Source: Natronomonas halophila (GTDB lineage: Archaea; Halobacteriota; Halobacteria; Halobacteriales; Haloarculaceae). Taken from it: a DNA stretch of 64,000 bases. The stretch covers positions 372,001 to 436,000 of the forward strand of contig NZ_CP058334.1 of the NCBI RefSeq assembly GCF_013391085.1, given 5' to 3'. How positions within the stretch are numbered: the first letter of the stretch is position 1; each line of letters begins with the position of its first letter. The position numbers and the translations under genes were made by a program. Below are positions 50,692 through 58,840 of the stretch, in pieces. The notes below the pieces were generated by a model. That model had not been told where the DNA came from. It saw nothing but the letters and a program-made list of their open reading frames with translations, and ran no database searches.

Positions 50692-52698
50692 GTGGTAGCG
50701 ACGCCGCACGTGAGCGTCGACGTCGGCGGCACCTTCACCGACGTCGTGCTGACGACCGATTCCGACCTCGTGACCGCGAAGGTGCCCTCGACGGCCGACC
50801 AAAGCGAGGGCGTCCTCGAGGGCATCCGGAAGGCCTGCGACCGGGCGGGCATCGCGCCCGACGAGGTGGCCACGTTCACCCACGCGATGACCGTCTCGGT
50901 CAACGCCCTGCTGGAGCGAAACGGCGCCGAGACGGCGCTGGTGACGACCGACGGCTTCCGAGACGTCTTGGAGATCGGCCGCCAGACCCGGCCGGCCCTC
51001 TACGACCTCGACGCCGAGCGGACCCCACCGCTCGTGCCCCGACGGCGCCGCTACGGACTCGACGAGCGGGCGACGACGAAGGGCATCGAGATGCCGGTCG
51101 ACCCCGCCGAGGTCGACGCGCTCGCCGAGGAACTGGCGGACGCCGAAAGCATCGCCGTTTCCCTGCTACACGCCTACAACGACTCGGAAAACGAGGCCAT
51201 CGTCGCTGACCGTCTCCGCAAGGCCCTCGATGTGCCGGTATCGGTCTCTCACGAGGTCCTGCCCGCCTTCAGGGAGTACGAACGCACTTCCACGACCGTC
51301 GTCGACGCCTACGTCCGGCCGGCTATCGACTCGTATCTCGGCCGATTGACCGAACGCGCCACCGAGGCCGGGATTCCGGCCCCGCGGGTGATGCAGTCCA
51401 ACGGCGGTATCGCCGACCCCGAGACGGTCCGCAAGCGGGCAGTGACGACCGTCCTGTCCGGGCCCGCCGCGGGCGTCGTCGGTGCCAAGGCCAGCGCCGA
51501 ACGCGCCGTCGACGGTGAGGCGTTCGACGGCGTCGTCACCTTCGATATGGGCGGCACCTCCAGCGACGTGAGCCTCGTCCGCGACGGCGAAATCGCCCGG
51601 ACGACCGACGCCGAAATCGACGGCCTCCCCATCGCGATGCCGATGGTCGACGTGAACACCGTCGGCTCCGGCGGCGGCTCCATCGCATGGGTCGACGCCG
51701 GCGGCGCGCTCCGGGTCGGGCCCGAATCCGCTGGCGCCGACCCTGGACCGGCCTGTTACGGCAGCGGCGGCGGCAAGCCGACGGTTACCGACGCCAACGT
51801 GGTGTTGGGCTATATCGGCGCAGACGCGGCCCTCGGGGGCGAGGTATCGCTGGATGTCGAGGCGGCCCGTGATGTCCTCGCCGAACTGGCCGACGAGGCG
51901 GGTCTCGATTCCGCCCAGGAGGCCGCCGAGGGCGTCTATCGGGTCGCCAACGCGAATATGACCCGGGCGATTCGGTCGGTCACGATCGAACGGGGCTACG
52001 ACCCACGGGAGTTTGGCCTCGTCGCCTTCGGTGGCGCCGGCCCGATGCACGCGACGGCACTAGCCGAGCGGCTGGAGATGGACCGGGTCATCGTCCCGCT
52101 TGCGGGCGGCGTCCTCTCGGCGTACGGCCTGCTCGGCGCGGACGAACAGCACGACGCGATGCACACCCACCGGACCCTGCTGGACGAGGCCGATCCGAGC
52201 GAACTCGAAGCGATTTACGACGCTCTCACGACGGAAGCGCGGGCCGACGTAACCGCCGACGAGGAACCGACTATCGAGCGGATCGCCGAACTCCGATACG
52301 ACGGCCAGAGCTTCGAACTTGGGGTTCCCGTCGACGAACCCCTTGCAATCGACGAGGTTCGCGAGCGGTTCAATGCCGCCCACGAGCGAGCCTACGGCTA
52401 CCGCATGGACGAACCGGTCGAACTCGTTGCCCTCCGGGTCTCCGCGCGGGTCGAACACGACGTGCCGACGACCGGCTACGAGGGGGCGCCGGACGCCAAC
52501 CTCGGAACTCGGACCGCAGTCTTCGACGGCGAGCGCCACGAACTCCCCGTCTTCGCCCGAAGCGGAGTCACGCCGGGAACGACCATCGACGGCCCGGCCG
52601 TCCTGGAGGATGACGAGAGCACCGTCGTCGTCCGGCCCGGCTGGTCCGGAACGGTCCAACCCGACGGCGCGCTCGTACTCGAAGGGGGTGGACGATGA
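50692..52698 (+). CDS. hyuA: Hydantoinase/oxoprolinase A-type subunit
   Basis: 668 residues. The ASKHA-like ATP-binding segments VSVDVGGTFTDVVL (start), GVVTFDMGGTSSDVSLV (middle) and FGGAGPMHATALAERL identify the HyuA family. With HyuB it makes ATP-dependent hydantoinases, 5-oxoprolinases or acetone carboxylase relatives. The exact substrate cannot be read. The start is GTG at 50692 with a good ribosome site. It overlaps hyuB by four bases (ATGA), so the pair forms a two-subunit operon. Confidence 0.92.
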   Translation: MVATPHVSVDVGGTFTDVVLTTDSDLVTAKVPSTADQSEGVLEGIRKACDRAGIAPDEVATFTHAMTVSVNALLERNGAETALVTTDGFRDVLEIGRQTRPALYDLDAERTPPLVPRRRRYGLDERATTKGIEMPVDPAEVDALAEELADAESIAVSLLHAYNDSENEAIVADRLRKALDVPVSVSHEVLPAFREYERTSTTVVDAYVRPAIDSYLGRLTERATEAGIPAPRVMQSNGGIADPETVRKRAVTTVLSGPAAGVVGAKASAERAVDGEAFDGVVTFDMGGTSSDVSLVRDGEIARTTDAEIDGLPIAMPMVDVNTVGSGGGSIAWVDAGGALRVGPESAGADPGPACYGSGGGKPTVTDANVVLGYIGADAALGGEVSLDVEAARDVLAELADEAGLDSAQEAAEGVYRVANANMTRAIRSVTIERGYDPREFGLVAFGGAGPMHATALAERLEMDRVIVPLAGGVLSAYGLLGADEQHDAMHTHRTLLDEADPSELEAIYDALTTEARADVTADEEPTIERIAELRYDGQSFELGVPVDEPLAIDEVRERFNAAHERAYGYRMDEPVELVALRVSARVEHDVPTTGYEGAPDANLGTRTAVFDGERHELPVFARSGVTPGTTIDGPAVLEDDESTVVVRPGWSGTVQPDGALVLEGGGR

Positions 52699-54296
52699 GC
52701 CTCGATGCGGTCACGCTGGAAGTTCTGCGGAACCAGCTTGCGGGCATCGCCGAGGAGATGGGTCACGTCCTGATTCACGGCGCCTACTCGCCCAATATCA
52801 AGGAGCGACAGGACTGCTCGACGGCGCTTTTCGATGTCGAGGGCCGGATGGTCGCCCAGGCCGAACACATCCCGGTCCACCTCGGGGCGATGCCCGAGGC
52901 CGTCGACGTGGTGCTGGACAAAGACCCCGAACCGGGCGACGCCTACATCCTCAACGACCCCTTCACCGGCGGGACCCACTTGCCGGACGTGACTATCGTC
53001 GCACCCATCGACGTCGACGGCGAAATCGTCGGCTTCGGCGTCACTCGCGCCCACCACGGCGACATCGGTGGGATGACGCCCGCAAGCATGCCCGCCGGCG
53101 CGACGGAGATTTATCAGGAGGGCATCCGCCTGCCCGCCGTCAAGCTCGTCGACGATGGTGAAATCAACGACGACGTACTGTCACTCGTCCTCGCGAACGT
53201 CCGGAACCCAGACGAGCGACAGGCCGACCTGCGCGCGCAGTTGGCGGCCAACGACCGGGCCGGCGAGCGGGTCCGCGAACTCATCGCCGAGCACGGCCGC
53301 GAGACGGTTATCGAGGCGTTCGACGCCGTCATCGACTACTCCCGGGAACGCGTCGAAAGCGAACTCATCGAGATTCCGGACGGCGTATATAAGGCTCGCG
53401 ACGCGCTGGAGGGCGACGGCGTCACCGACGACGAGATACCCATCGAGGTGACCGTCACCGTCGACGGCGCGAGCGCCGACGTCGATTTCTCGGGAACCGC
53501 CGACCAGGTGGCCGGCAACATGAACGCGCCGCTGGCCGTCGCCAAGAGCGCCGTCTACTTCGTGGTTCGGGCGGTGACCGACCCCGACATTCCGCCAACG
53601 GAGGGCTGTTATCAGCCCGTCTCGGTCAGGGTGCCGGAGGGGTCGCTTTTGAATCCCTCCCACCCGGCGGCCGTCGTCGGCGGCAACGTCGAGACGAGCC
53701 AGCGGGTGACCGACGTGGTGCTGTCGGCCTTCGCCGAGGCCGTCCCCGAACGCGTCCCCGCACAGGGGCAGGGGACGATGAACAATCTCATCATCGGCAG
53801 TCGTGAGGCCGGCGGCTTCACCTACTACGAGACCATCGGCGGCGGTTTCGGCGGGCGCCCGGCCCGCGACGGCATGGACGGCGTGCAGGTGGGGATGACG
53901 AACACCCTGAACACGCCGATAGAGGCCCTCGAAGCCGAATACCCGATGCGCGTCGAGCGGTACGCGCTCCGCGACGGAAGCGGCGGCGACGGGGAGTATC
54001 GCGGCGGCCTCGGAATCGAGCGCTCCGTGACTGTCGAAACCGATGCGACCGTATCCCTGTTGACCGAGCGACGCCGTCTCGCCCCCGCCGGACTTCGAGG
54101 CGGCGAGGACGGTGCGACCGGCGCGAACCTCATCGACGGGAATCCGGTGCCCGCCAAGACGACAGTCGACGTCGACGCTGGGACGACGGTCACCGTCAAG
54201 ACGCCCGGTGGCGGTGGTTACGGCGACCCAGCAGAGAGAAATAGCGAGGCTCGCCAGCAGGACTACGTCGACGAGAAGGCCAGAAACGACGAGTAA
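52695..54296 (+). CDS. hyuB: Hydantoinase/oxoprolinase B-type subunit
   Basis: 533 residues. The HyuB family pattern is clear: SLDAVTLEVLRNQLAGIAEEMG (in parts), SPNIKERQDCSTALFD, LNDPFTGGTHLPDVTIVAP, GTMNNLIIGS and GGGFGGRPARDGMDGVQ. It is the catalytic partner of HyuA. A soluble heteromer acting on a cyclic amide or similar is the expected role. It overlaps hyuA by four bases and ends before a structured intergenic region shared with the convergent SDR gene. Confidence 0.93.
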   Translation: MSLDAVTLEVLRNQLAGIAEEMGHVLIHGAYSPNIKERQDCSTALFDVEGRMVAQAEHIPVHLGAMPEAVDVVLDKDPEPGDAYILNDPFTGGTHLPDVTIVAPIDVDGEIVGFGVTRAHHGDIGGMTPASMPAGATEIYQEGIRLPAVKLVDDGEINDDVLSLVLANVRNPDERQADLRAQLAANDRAGERVRELIAEHGRETVIEAFDAVIDYSRERVESELIEIPDGVYKARDALEGDGVTDDEIPIEVTVTVDGASADVDFSGTADQVAGNMNAPLAVAKSAVYFVVRAVTDPDIPPTEGCYQPVSVRVPEGSLLNPSHPAAVVGGNVETSQRVTDVVLSAFAEAVPERVPAQGQGTMNNLIIGSREAGGFTYYETIGGGFGGRPARDGMDGVQVGMTNTLNTPIEALEAEYPMRVERYALRDGSGGDGEYRGGLGIERSVTVETDATVSLLTERRRLAPAGLRGGEDGATGANLIDGNPVPAKTTVDVDAGTTVTVKTPGGGGYGDPAERNSEARQQDYVDEKARNDE

Positions 54297-54459
54297 GCAT
54301 CCGCGAGCGCCCACAGGGCGCGAGCGGTTCCGCCCCGCCGAACGAAGTGAGGCGCGGGACCGAGACTCGACCGTAGGTCCCGCGAGCGAAGCGAGCGGGA
54401 GCGTTGGAAGACGAGCGCTAGCGAGTCTTCCTGAGGGAGAGTCGACGTGTCTTTTTCAT
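54297..54459. repeat. Array of inverted repeats in the convergent intergenic region
   Basis: Several stems are evident: a 9-bp pair CGCGGGACC/GGTCCCGCG around 54355-54383, a 6-bp TCCCGC/GCGGGA pair enclosing GAGCGAAGCGA at 54378-54400 (competing with the first), and a 7-bp GGAAGAC/GTCTTCC pair at 54406-54431. No gene is seen. The repeated GCGAAGCGAGC-type motif also occurs near 14715-14742. Confidence 0.65.
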
Positions 54460-54503
54460 CGAAGTTTTTGCCGGGCGCCGCAGGCGCCCGTGCAAAAAGT
54501 TCG
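54460..54503. terminator. Long hairpin with T tracts between convergent genes (bidirectional terminator candidate)
   Basis: Arms starting CGAAGTTTTTGC and ending GCAAAAAGTTCG flank an 8-bp GC stem (CGGGCGCC/GGCGCCCG) around a GCA loop. There is one mismatch and one bulge. T runs lie on each strand, right after hyuB (+) and right after the SDR gene (-). Archaeal termination mostly needs T tracts, so this could serve both. Confidence 0.6.
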
Positions 54504-54504
54504 T

Positions 54505-55284
54505 TTAGAAGGAAAAGAGGTCGATACCGCCGGTGACGCCGATGACCTGTCCCGTGATGTAGTTGGACTGCTCGGAGGACAGGTAGGCGACGAGGTTGGC
54601 GACGTCCTCCTCCTTGCCGAGTTTCCGCATCGGGGTGGCCTTGGCGATGCGGGCGAAGTGTTCGTCGACCTCTTCGAGTTGTTCGATGGGGAGGTCGGCG
54701 AGTTGGCCGACGACGATGCTCGGCGCGATGACGTTGGAGGTGACGCCGTGCTGGGCGCCCTCCAGCGCGAGCGTCTTGCCGAAGCCGATGAGGGCGGCCT
54801 TCGTCGCGGAGTAGGAAAGCTGGCCGAAACCGCCCTGCCAGCCGGCCATCGAGGACATACTGATGATACGGCCGAAGCCGCGTTCCTTCATGTTGGGGTA
54901 GACCTCGCGGGTGATGTTGTAGGCGCCCGTGAGGTTGACCGCGATGTCGCGGTCCCAGATGTCGCTCTCGAAGTCCTCGACCTTGTCGCGGGCGTCGACC
55001 ATCCCGGCGTTGTTGACGAGGATGTCGATTCCACCCGTCTCTTCTTCGAGGGCGTCGACGGTGGCGGCGACGTCGTCGCGGTCGGTGAGGTCACATTCGA
55101 CGGCGTGGGCCGTCCCGCCGTAATCCTCCTCGATCTCGTCGGCGACGTTCTCAGCCTTGTCGAGCGCGACGTCGAGGATGACCACTTCAGCGCCTTCCTC
55201 GGCGAGAATGCGGCAGTCTTCGCTTCCGATACGTCCGGCGCCGCCCGTTACGAGGGCGGTTTTGTCGTCGAGTCCTAGATCCAT
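54505..55284 (-). CDS. Short-chain dehydrogenase/reductase, FabG-like
   Basis: 259 residues. It contains LVTGGAGRIGSEDCRIL, ILVNNAGMVDAR, SMSSMAGWQGGFGQLSYSATKAAL (catalytic Ser-Tyr-Lys, in parts) and GQVIGVTGGIDLFSF at the C-terminus. These are FabG/3-oxoacyl reductase features; NAD-type Asp (ILDVALDK) follows strand two. A role in beta-oxidation (3-hydroxyacyl-CoA dehydrogenase) is as likely as fatty-acid synthesis, given the acyl-CoA genes nearby. It converges with hyuB and diverges from the antitoxin gene. Confidence 0.9.
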   Translation of the reverse strand: MDLGLDDKTALVTGGAGRIGSEDCRILAEEGAEVVILDVALDKAENVADEIEEDYGGTAHAVECDLTDRDDVAATVDALEEETGGIDILVNNAGMVDARDKVEDFESDIWDRDIAVNLTGAYNITREVYPNMKERGFGRIISMSSMAGWQGGFGQLSYSATKAALIGFGKTLALEGAQHGVTSNVIAPSIVVGQLADLPIEQLEEVDEHFARIAKATPMRKLGKEEDVANLVAYLSSEQSNYITGQVIGVTGGIDLFSF

Positions 55285-55438
55285 TGCGTCCCGCTATGTA
55301 ACGGGTTCCAGCATAAGAATTGGGTCGGTGATGGGAGGTTCGTTTAGTAGGGGGTTCGGAATGACGACTGGGAACAGGTTCGGAGGACGGACGTCGGTGA
55401 CTGTCGCCACGGACGGTCAGTTCGGTACCGAACGTGGG

Positions 55439-55446
55439 TTTAAGAA
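55439..55446 (+). promoter_or_regulatory. TATA-like element for the antitoxin-PIN operon
   Basis: TTTAAGAA centred 27 bases before the ATG at 55469, the spacing of a leaderless transcript. Toxin-antitoxin operons are often autoregulated, but no clear palindrome overlaps this element. Confidence 0.5.
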
Positions 55447-55468
55447 TATTGGCGAGCAATAATGCGAC

Positions 55469-55720
55469 ATGGCCGCCGAAATATCGGATCGAGTTCGGGA
55501 AATCGCAGAGGCGCGTGACCTCCCCGAATCGGAAGTTTTCGAGCGGGCCCTCGAACGCGGTCTCGAAGACCTGTGGGAAGAACTCGTGCTCGCGCGGTAC
55601 CTCGATGGCGAACTCGACCGTGAGGAAGCCATCGAACGCGTCGGCCGGACGAAAGTCAAACGCGCCGAGCAGGAGCGTGAACTGGTCGAAGAGGACGTCG
55701 ACTGGGGCCTGAACGCGTGA
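55469..55720 (+). CDS. Probable antitoxin partner of a PIN-domain toxin
   Basis: 83 residues. The N-terminal EISDRVREIAEARDLPESEVFERALERGL suggests a ribbon-helix-helix or similar short DNA-binding/antitoxin fold. The C-terminal helical charged part (YLDGELDREEAIERVGRTKV) would cover the toxin. It overlaps the next gene's GTG by four bases (GTGA). The relation to UPF0175-type antitoxins is a resemblance, not proven. Confidence 0.75.
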   Translation: MAAEISDRVREIAEARDLPESEVFERALERGLEDLWEELVLARYLDGELDREEAIERVGRTKVKRAEQERELVEEDVDWGLNA

Positions 55721-56184
55721 CGCTTGCGGCCGTCTCGGACGCTGGGCCACTCATTCATCTCGCCGAAATCGAATCACTCGACCTGTTAGCAGTCTTCGAC
55801 ACGCTCCTGATTCCGGAAGCCGTCTACGAAGAAGTCGAGAAGGGCGGTCTCCCCGACGCTCTGGAGGACATCTCGTATACCCGTGTCGAGAGCGATGATA
55901 GCGGCTTTGGAGAGGAACTGGATGCCGGTGAACGCGCTGCATTAGCGGCGGCAAAAGAACACGAGGCCGTCCTCCTGACGGATGACCTCGCCGCCAGAGA
56001 AACAGCGAAGAGCGCCGGTATCGACGTGCACGGTTCCATCGGCATCATCGCGCTCGGGTATAGTAGAGGACCCCTCAGCCGAGACGAGGCCGCAGCCAGC
56101 ATGCGAGCACTCCAGAACGAGACGAGCCTCTTCGTTACCGATGCCGTCGTCGAGCACGGTATCCGACTTCTGGACGAGCAGTAA
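55717..56184 (+). CDS. PIN-domain toxin-like nuclease, DUF3368 type
   Basis: 155 residues. The DUF3368 pattern is SDAGPLIHLAEIESLDLLAVF at the N-terminus (in two parts, first acidic residue Asp), VYEEVEKGG, a Glu/Asp-rich middle (ELDAGERAALAAA), LLTDDLAARETAKSAGI and GSIGIIALGYSRG. These are metal-site residues of PIN nucleases related to VapC. The start is GTG overlapping the antitoxin stop. The pair forms a type II toxin-antitoxin module by organisation; activity is not tested. Confidence 0.85.
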   Translation: MTLAAVSDAGPLIHLAEIESLDLLAVFDTLLIPEAVYEEVEKGGLPDALEDISYTRVESDDSGFGEELDAGERAALAAAKEHEAVLLTDDLAARETAKSAGIDVHGSIGIIALGYSRGPLSRDEAAASMRALQNETSLFVTDAVVEHGIRLLDEQ

Positions 56185-56220
56185 CGAACTGTATGTAAGG
56201 AATAGTTCGCAGGCAGGCGA

Positions 56221-56925
56221 TTATTCTTCGATTCCCACGATATCGAGCAACTCGCGTAAATTCTCAATTTCGTGGTCAGTTTCGGGCCCGCGGGCCTCCT
56301 CGCCGTAGCCGACGGTCCCGATACCGACCCCGGCAGCGCCGGCGATATCGTTCCGATGACGGTCCCCGACCATGACGGTTCGTTCGGGGACGGCGCCGGT
56401 GCCGTCCAGCGCGTCCTCGAACATGCGTGAATCCGGCTTTTTGAAGCCGATTTCCTCGGAGGTGGTGATGTGGTCGAAGCAGTCGTGGATGCCGAAGGAT
56501 TCGAGCATATCGTGGGCTTCGGCGGTGTCGATATCGGAGACGATGGCCTGCTGAATGCCGGCCTCGTGGAGGGCTTCGATGGTCTCGATAGCGCCGTCCT
56601 CGGCACGGAGCGTAGCAGCGGTGGACTCTTCGAGGATGAGTTCCCAGTCCTCCGGCGGGTCGCCGTCGAAGAGCGCGGTGGTAGCCTTCCGGTAGCCCTC
56701 GTGGGCCGACTGGTACTCGGCGCCGTCGGCGGCCTTGAAATGCTCACCAAGGACGGATTTCCACTCGTCGAGGGCGGCCTCGGGGTCCATCCCGTGGTCG
56801 GCGGCGAGTTCCGAGATGAAGGCCGCGTATCCCTCGCGGATGGAGCGGAGTTCGACGATGACGCCGCCGATGTCCCAGAAGACGGTGTCGTAGTTTCGGT
56901 CGGTCGCCTCGGCGTCGCCGCTCAT
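56221..56925 (-). CDS. HAD family hydrolase
   Basis: 234 residues. Motif I is VFWDIGGVIVEL, motif II QAIVSDID, motif III near GFKKPDSRMF (Lys), motif IV VMVGDRHRNDIAGA (Asp-Asp). The WDIGG motif I with Gly in place of the usual second Asp is shared by several phosphatase subfamilies (for example the YihX/epoxide-hydrolase-N group), so a phosphatase or dehalogenase is possible. The start overlaps the MBL gene's stop by four bases, so the two share a transcript. Confidence 0.85.
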   Translation of the reverse strand: MSGDAEATDRNYDTVFWDIGGVIVELRSIREGYAAFISELAADHGMDPEAALDEWKSVLGEHFKAADGAEYQSAHEGYRKATTALFDGDPPEDWELILEESTAATLRAEDGAIETIEALHEAGIQQAIVSDIDTAEAHDMLESFGIHDCFDHITTSEEIGFKKPDSRMFEDALDGTGAVPERTVMVGDRHRNDIAGAAGVGIGTVGYGEEARGPETDHEIENLRELLDIVGIEE

Positions 56926-57884
56926 GGCTCGTAGTGACGGATGCCGTCGCGGAGTTCGCTCGTAATCTCGCCGTGTTTATCGAGGTGGGCGAGCGCGCTC
57001 ATCGCCTCGGGAATGAGATACTTGACGTCGCGGTCGCCGGCCAGCGCCATGGCGACGCCGCCGACCGTCGAGTAGCCGTCGGCGACGAGGTCGGCGACGC
57101 GGTCGAGACGGTCATCGAGGCTCTCGCGGTCACGCTCGACGGCGGCCTGCAGGTCCTCGTGGACGGGGCCGTGGCCGGGGTAGACGCGGTCGACGTCGAC
57201 CGATTCGAGGCGGTCCAGTGCGGTGTAAAAGGCATCGAAGGCCTCGCGGTGGCCGTCGTCGAGGCCGTCGTGCATGACGACGGGGCGGAACGGTTCGATG
57301 CCCATGTCGCCGGCCAGAAGGGCGCGTTCGCCGTCGATTTCGGTGGGATAGCTGAGGTGGTCGGCCTGATGACCGGGAACGTGGACGGCGCCGATTTCGA
57401 GGGGGCCGACGGTGGTGGTGTCGCCCGGCTCTATCCAGACGTCGACGGCCTCGGGCGGGAGGTGTTCGGCGTCCCGTTCGAGCGACTGGACGGCCATGTC
57501 GACGGCCATCTCCAGTTGCTCGTCGGGGAAGCCGGCCTCGGTACAGTTCTGTCGGACGCGGGCTTCGAGGGCTGCGGGGTCGCGCTGGAACCGCGCTTCG
57601 ACGCCGGCGGGAGCGTAAATCGTCGGGTCGCCGGCCTCCAGTACCGTCGGCACGAGGCCGACGTGGTCGATGTGCGGGTGGGTAATCAGGACGTGTTCGA
57701 TATCGCCGGGGTCGTAGCCGTGGTCGGCCAGTGCCGCCTCGAACTCCTCGGCGTGGTCCGGGTCGGCGGCGTCGACCAGCACCGGCTCGGGACCGTCGAC
57801 AAGATAGCAGGCGACGTGGCCCGGCGGCCACTCCACGTCGAACTCCAGTCGGTGGACCTGCGTCTCCGTGTTCCGTACTTCCAT
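56922..57884 (-). CDS. MBL fold hydrolase, copy 2
   Basis: 320 residues, homologous to the protein at 35619-36572. The metal motif is THPHIDHVG; VHVPGHQADHLSYP, LLAGDMGIEP and VYPGHGPVHED supply the other ligands. The C-terminal 70 residues again form a winged-helix-like tail with EAMSALAHLDKHGEI. It is coupled to the HAD gene, unlike copy 1. A minus-strand TTAAG-type element lies about 29 bases before the ATG. Substrate unknown. Confidence 0.87.
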   Translation of the reverse strand: MEVRNTETQVHRLEFDVEWPPGHVACYLVDGPEPVLVDAADPDHAEEFEAALADHGYDPGDIEHVLITHPHIDHVGLVPTVLEAGDPTIYAPAGVEARFQRDPAALEARVRQNCTEAGFPDEQLEMAVDMAVQSLERDAEHLPPEAVDVWIEPGDTTTVGPLEIGAVHVPGHQADHLSYPTEIDGERALLAGDMGIEPFRPVVMHDGLDDGHREAFDAFYTALDRLESVDVDRVYPGHGPVHEDLQAAVERDRESLDDRLDRVADLVADGYSTVGGVAMALAGDRDVKYLIPEAMSALAHLDKHGEITSELRDGIRHYEP

Positions 57885-57978
57885 TCACCGGAAAAATGCG
57901 ACCCCACGGCTTAAGCCTTCGTTTTGATACAACGCCCCTTCAGTTTCCATTGTTCAACATCCGCCCCCGGAACTTACC

Positions 57979-57985
57979 TTTATTA
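57979..57985 (+). promoter_or_regulatory. TATA-like element for uORF and SDR gene
   Basis: TTTATTA centred at 57982, giving a predicted start near 58008, seven bases before the short upstream reading frame at 58015. Confidence 0.5.
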
Positions 57986-58014
57986 ACGTTCCCTCGAAAC
58001 GGACAGCCGTCACA

Positions 58015-58065
58015 ATGACAGCGACACACGTGAGCGCCCGGACGGCGCGTGAGTACCGATGTTAG
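58015..58065 (+). other. Short upstream open reading frame overlapping the SDR start
   Basis: ATG at 58015 opens a 16-codon frame ending TAG at 58063-58065; it overlaps the SDR ATG at 58059 in another frame. It would be the first ATG on the transcript predicted from the TATA-like element. It may couple or control translation of the SDR. Confidence 0.4.
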
Positions 58066-58835
58066 AACAGTACAGCGTCGAGGACAAGACGGCCATCATC
58101 ACCGGTTCCAGCCAGGGTATCGGCGCGGTGACCGCAAAGCGGTTCGCCGACGAGGGGGCCAACGTCGTCGTCACCTCCCGCTCGCAGGACAAAATCGACG
58201 AGGTGGCCGACGAAATCAACGACAGCGACCGGCCGGGCCGGGCCATCGCCGTCGAGTGTGACGTCCGCGAGCGCGACTCCATCGAGGCGCTCGTCGACGC
58301 CACCGTCGAGGAGTTCGGCCGCGTCGACACGATGATTAACAACGCCGGTGCCTCCTTTATGGCCTCCTTCGACGACATCTCGGAGAACGGCTGGAAGACC
58401 ATCGTCGACATCAACCTCCACGGCACCTTCCATTGCTCGCAAATCGCGGGCCAGCAGATGCAACAGCAGGACGGCGGTGGAACCATCATCAACTTCGCGT
58501 CGGTCGCGGGCACGATGGGCTCCCGTTACATGAGCCACTACGGCGCCGCCAAGGCCGCCGTCGTCAACCTGACGACGTCGCTATCGGCCGAATACGCCGA
58601 GGAGAACATCCGCGTCAACTGTATCGCGCCCGGCCTCGTCGGCACGCCCGGCGTCGCCTCCCAGATGGGCATCGACCCCGCGGACGTCGACCGCGAGGAC
58701 ATCGCGAAGGACATGGGTCTGCCCGAAGAAATCGCCGACATCACGCAGTTCCTCGCCAGCGACGCCTCCTCGTATATCGTCGGTGAAACTATTACCGCAG
58801 AGGGCGTGCCGCCGCTCGAGGATTCCCAACTCTGA
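58059..58835 (+). CDS. Short-chain dehydrogenase/reductase
   Basis: 258 residues. It contains IITGSSQGIGAVTAKRFA, TMINNAGASFMASF, NFASVAGTMGSRYMSHYGAAKAAVV (Ser-Tyr-Lys, in parts), NCIAPGLVGTPG and a C-terminal YIVGETITAEGVPP. It is like FabG/glucose dehydrogenase families; the substrate cannot be read. It is followed six bases later by the F420-type oxidoreductase gene, so they form an operon and may reduce related substrates. The upstream frame at 58015 overlaps its start. Confidence 0.9.
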   Translation: MLEQYSVEDKTAIITGSSQGIGAVTAKRFADEGANVVVTSRSQDKIDEVADEINDSDRPGRAIAVECDVRERDSIEALVDATVEEFGRVDTMINNAGASFMASFDDISENGWKTIVDINLHGTFHCSQIAGQQMQQQDGGGTIINFASVAGTMGSRYMSHYGAAKAAVVNLTTSLSAEYAEENIRVNCIAPGLVGTPGVASQMGIDPADVDREDIAKDMGLPEEIADITQFLASDASSYIVGETITAEGVPPLEDSQL

Positions 58836-58840
58836 GAACC

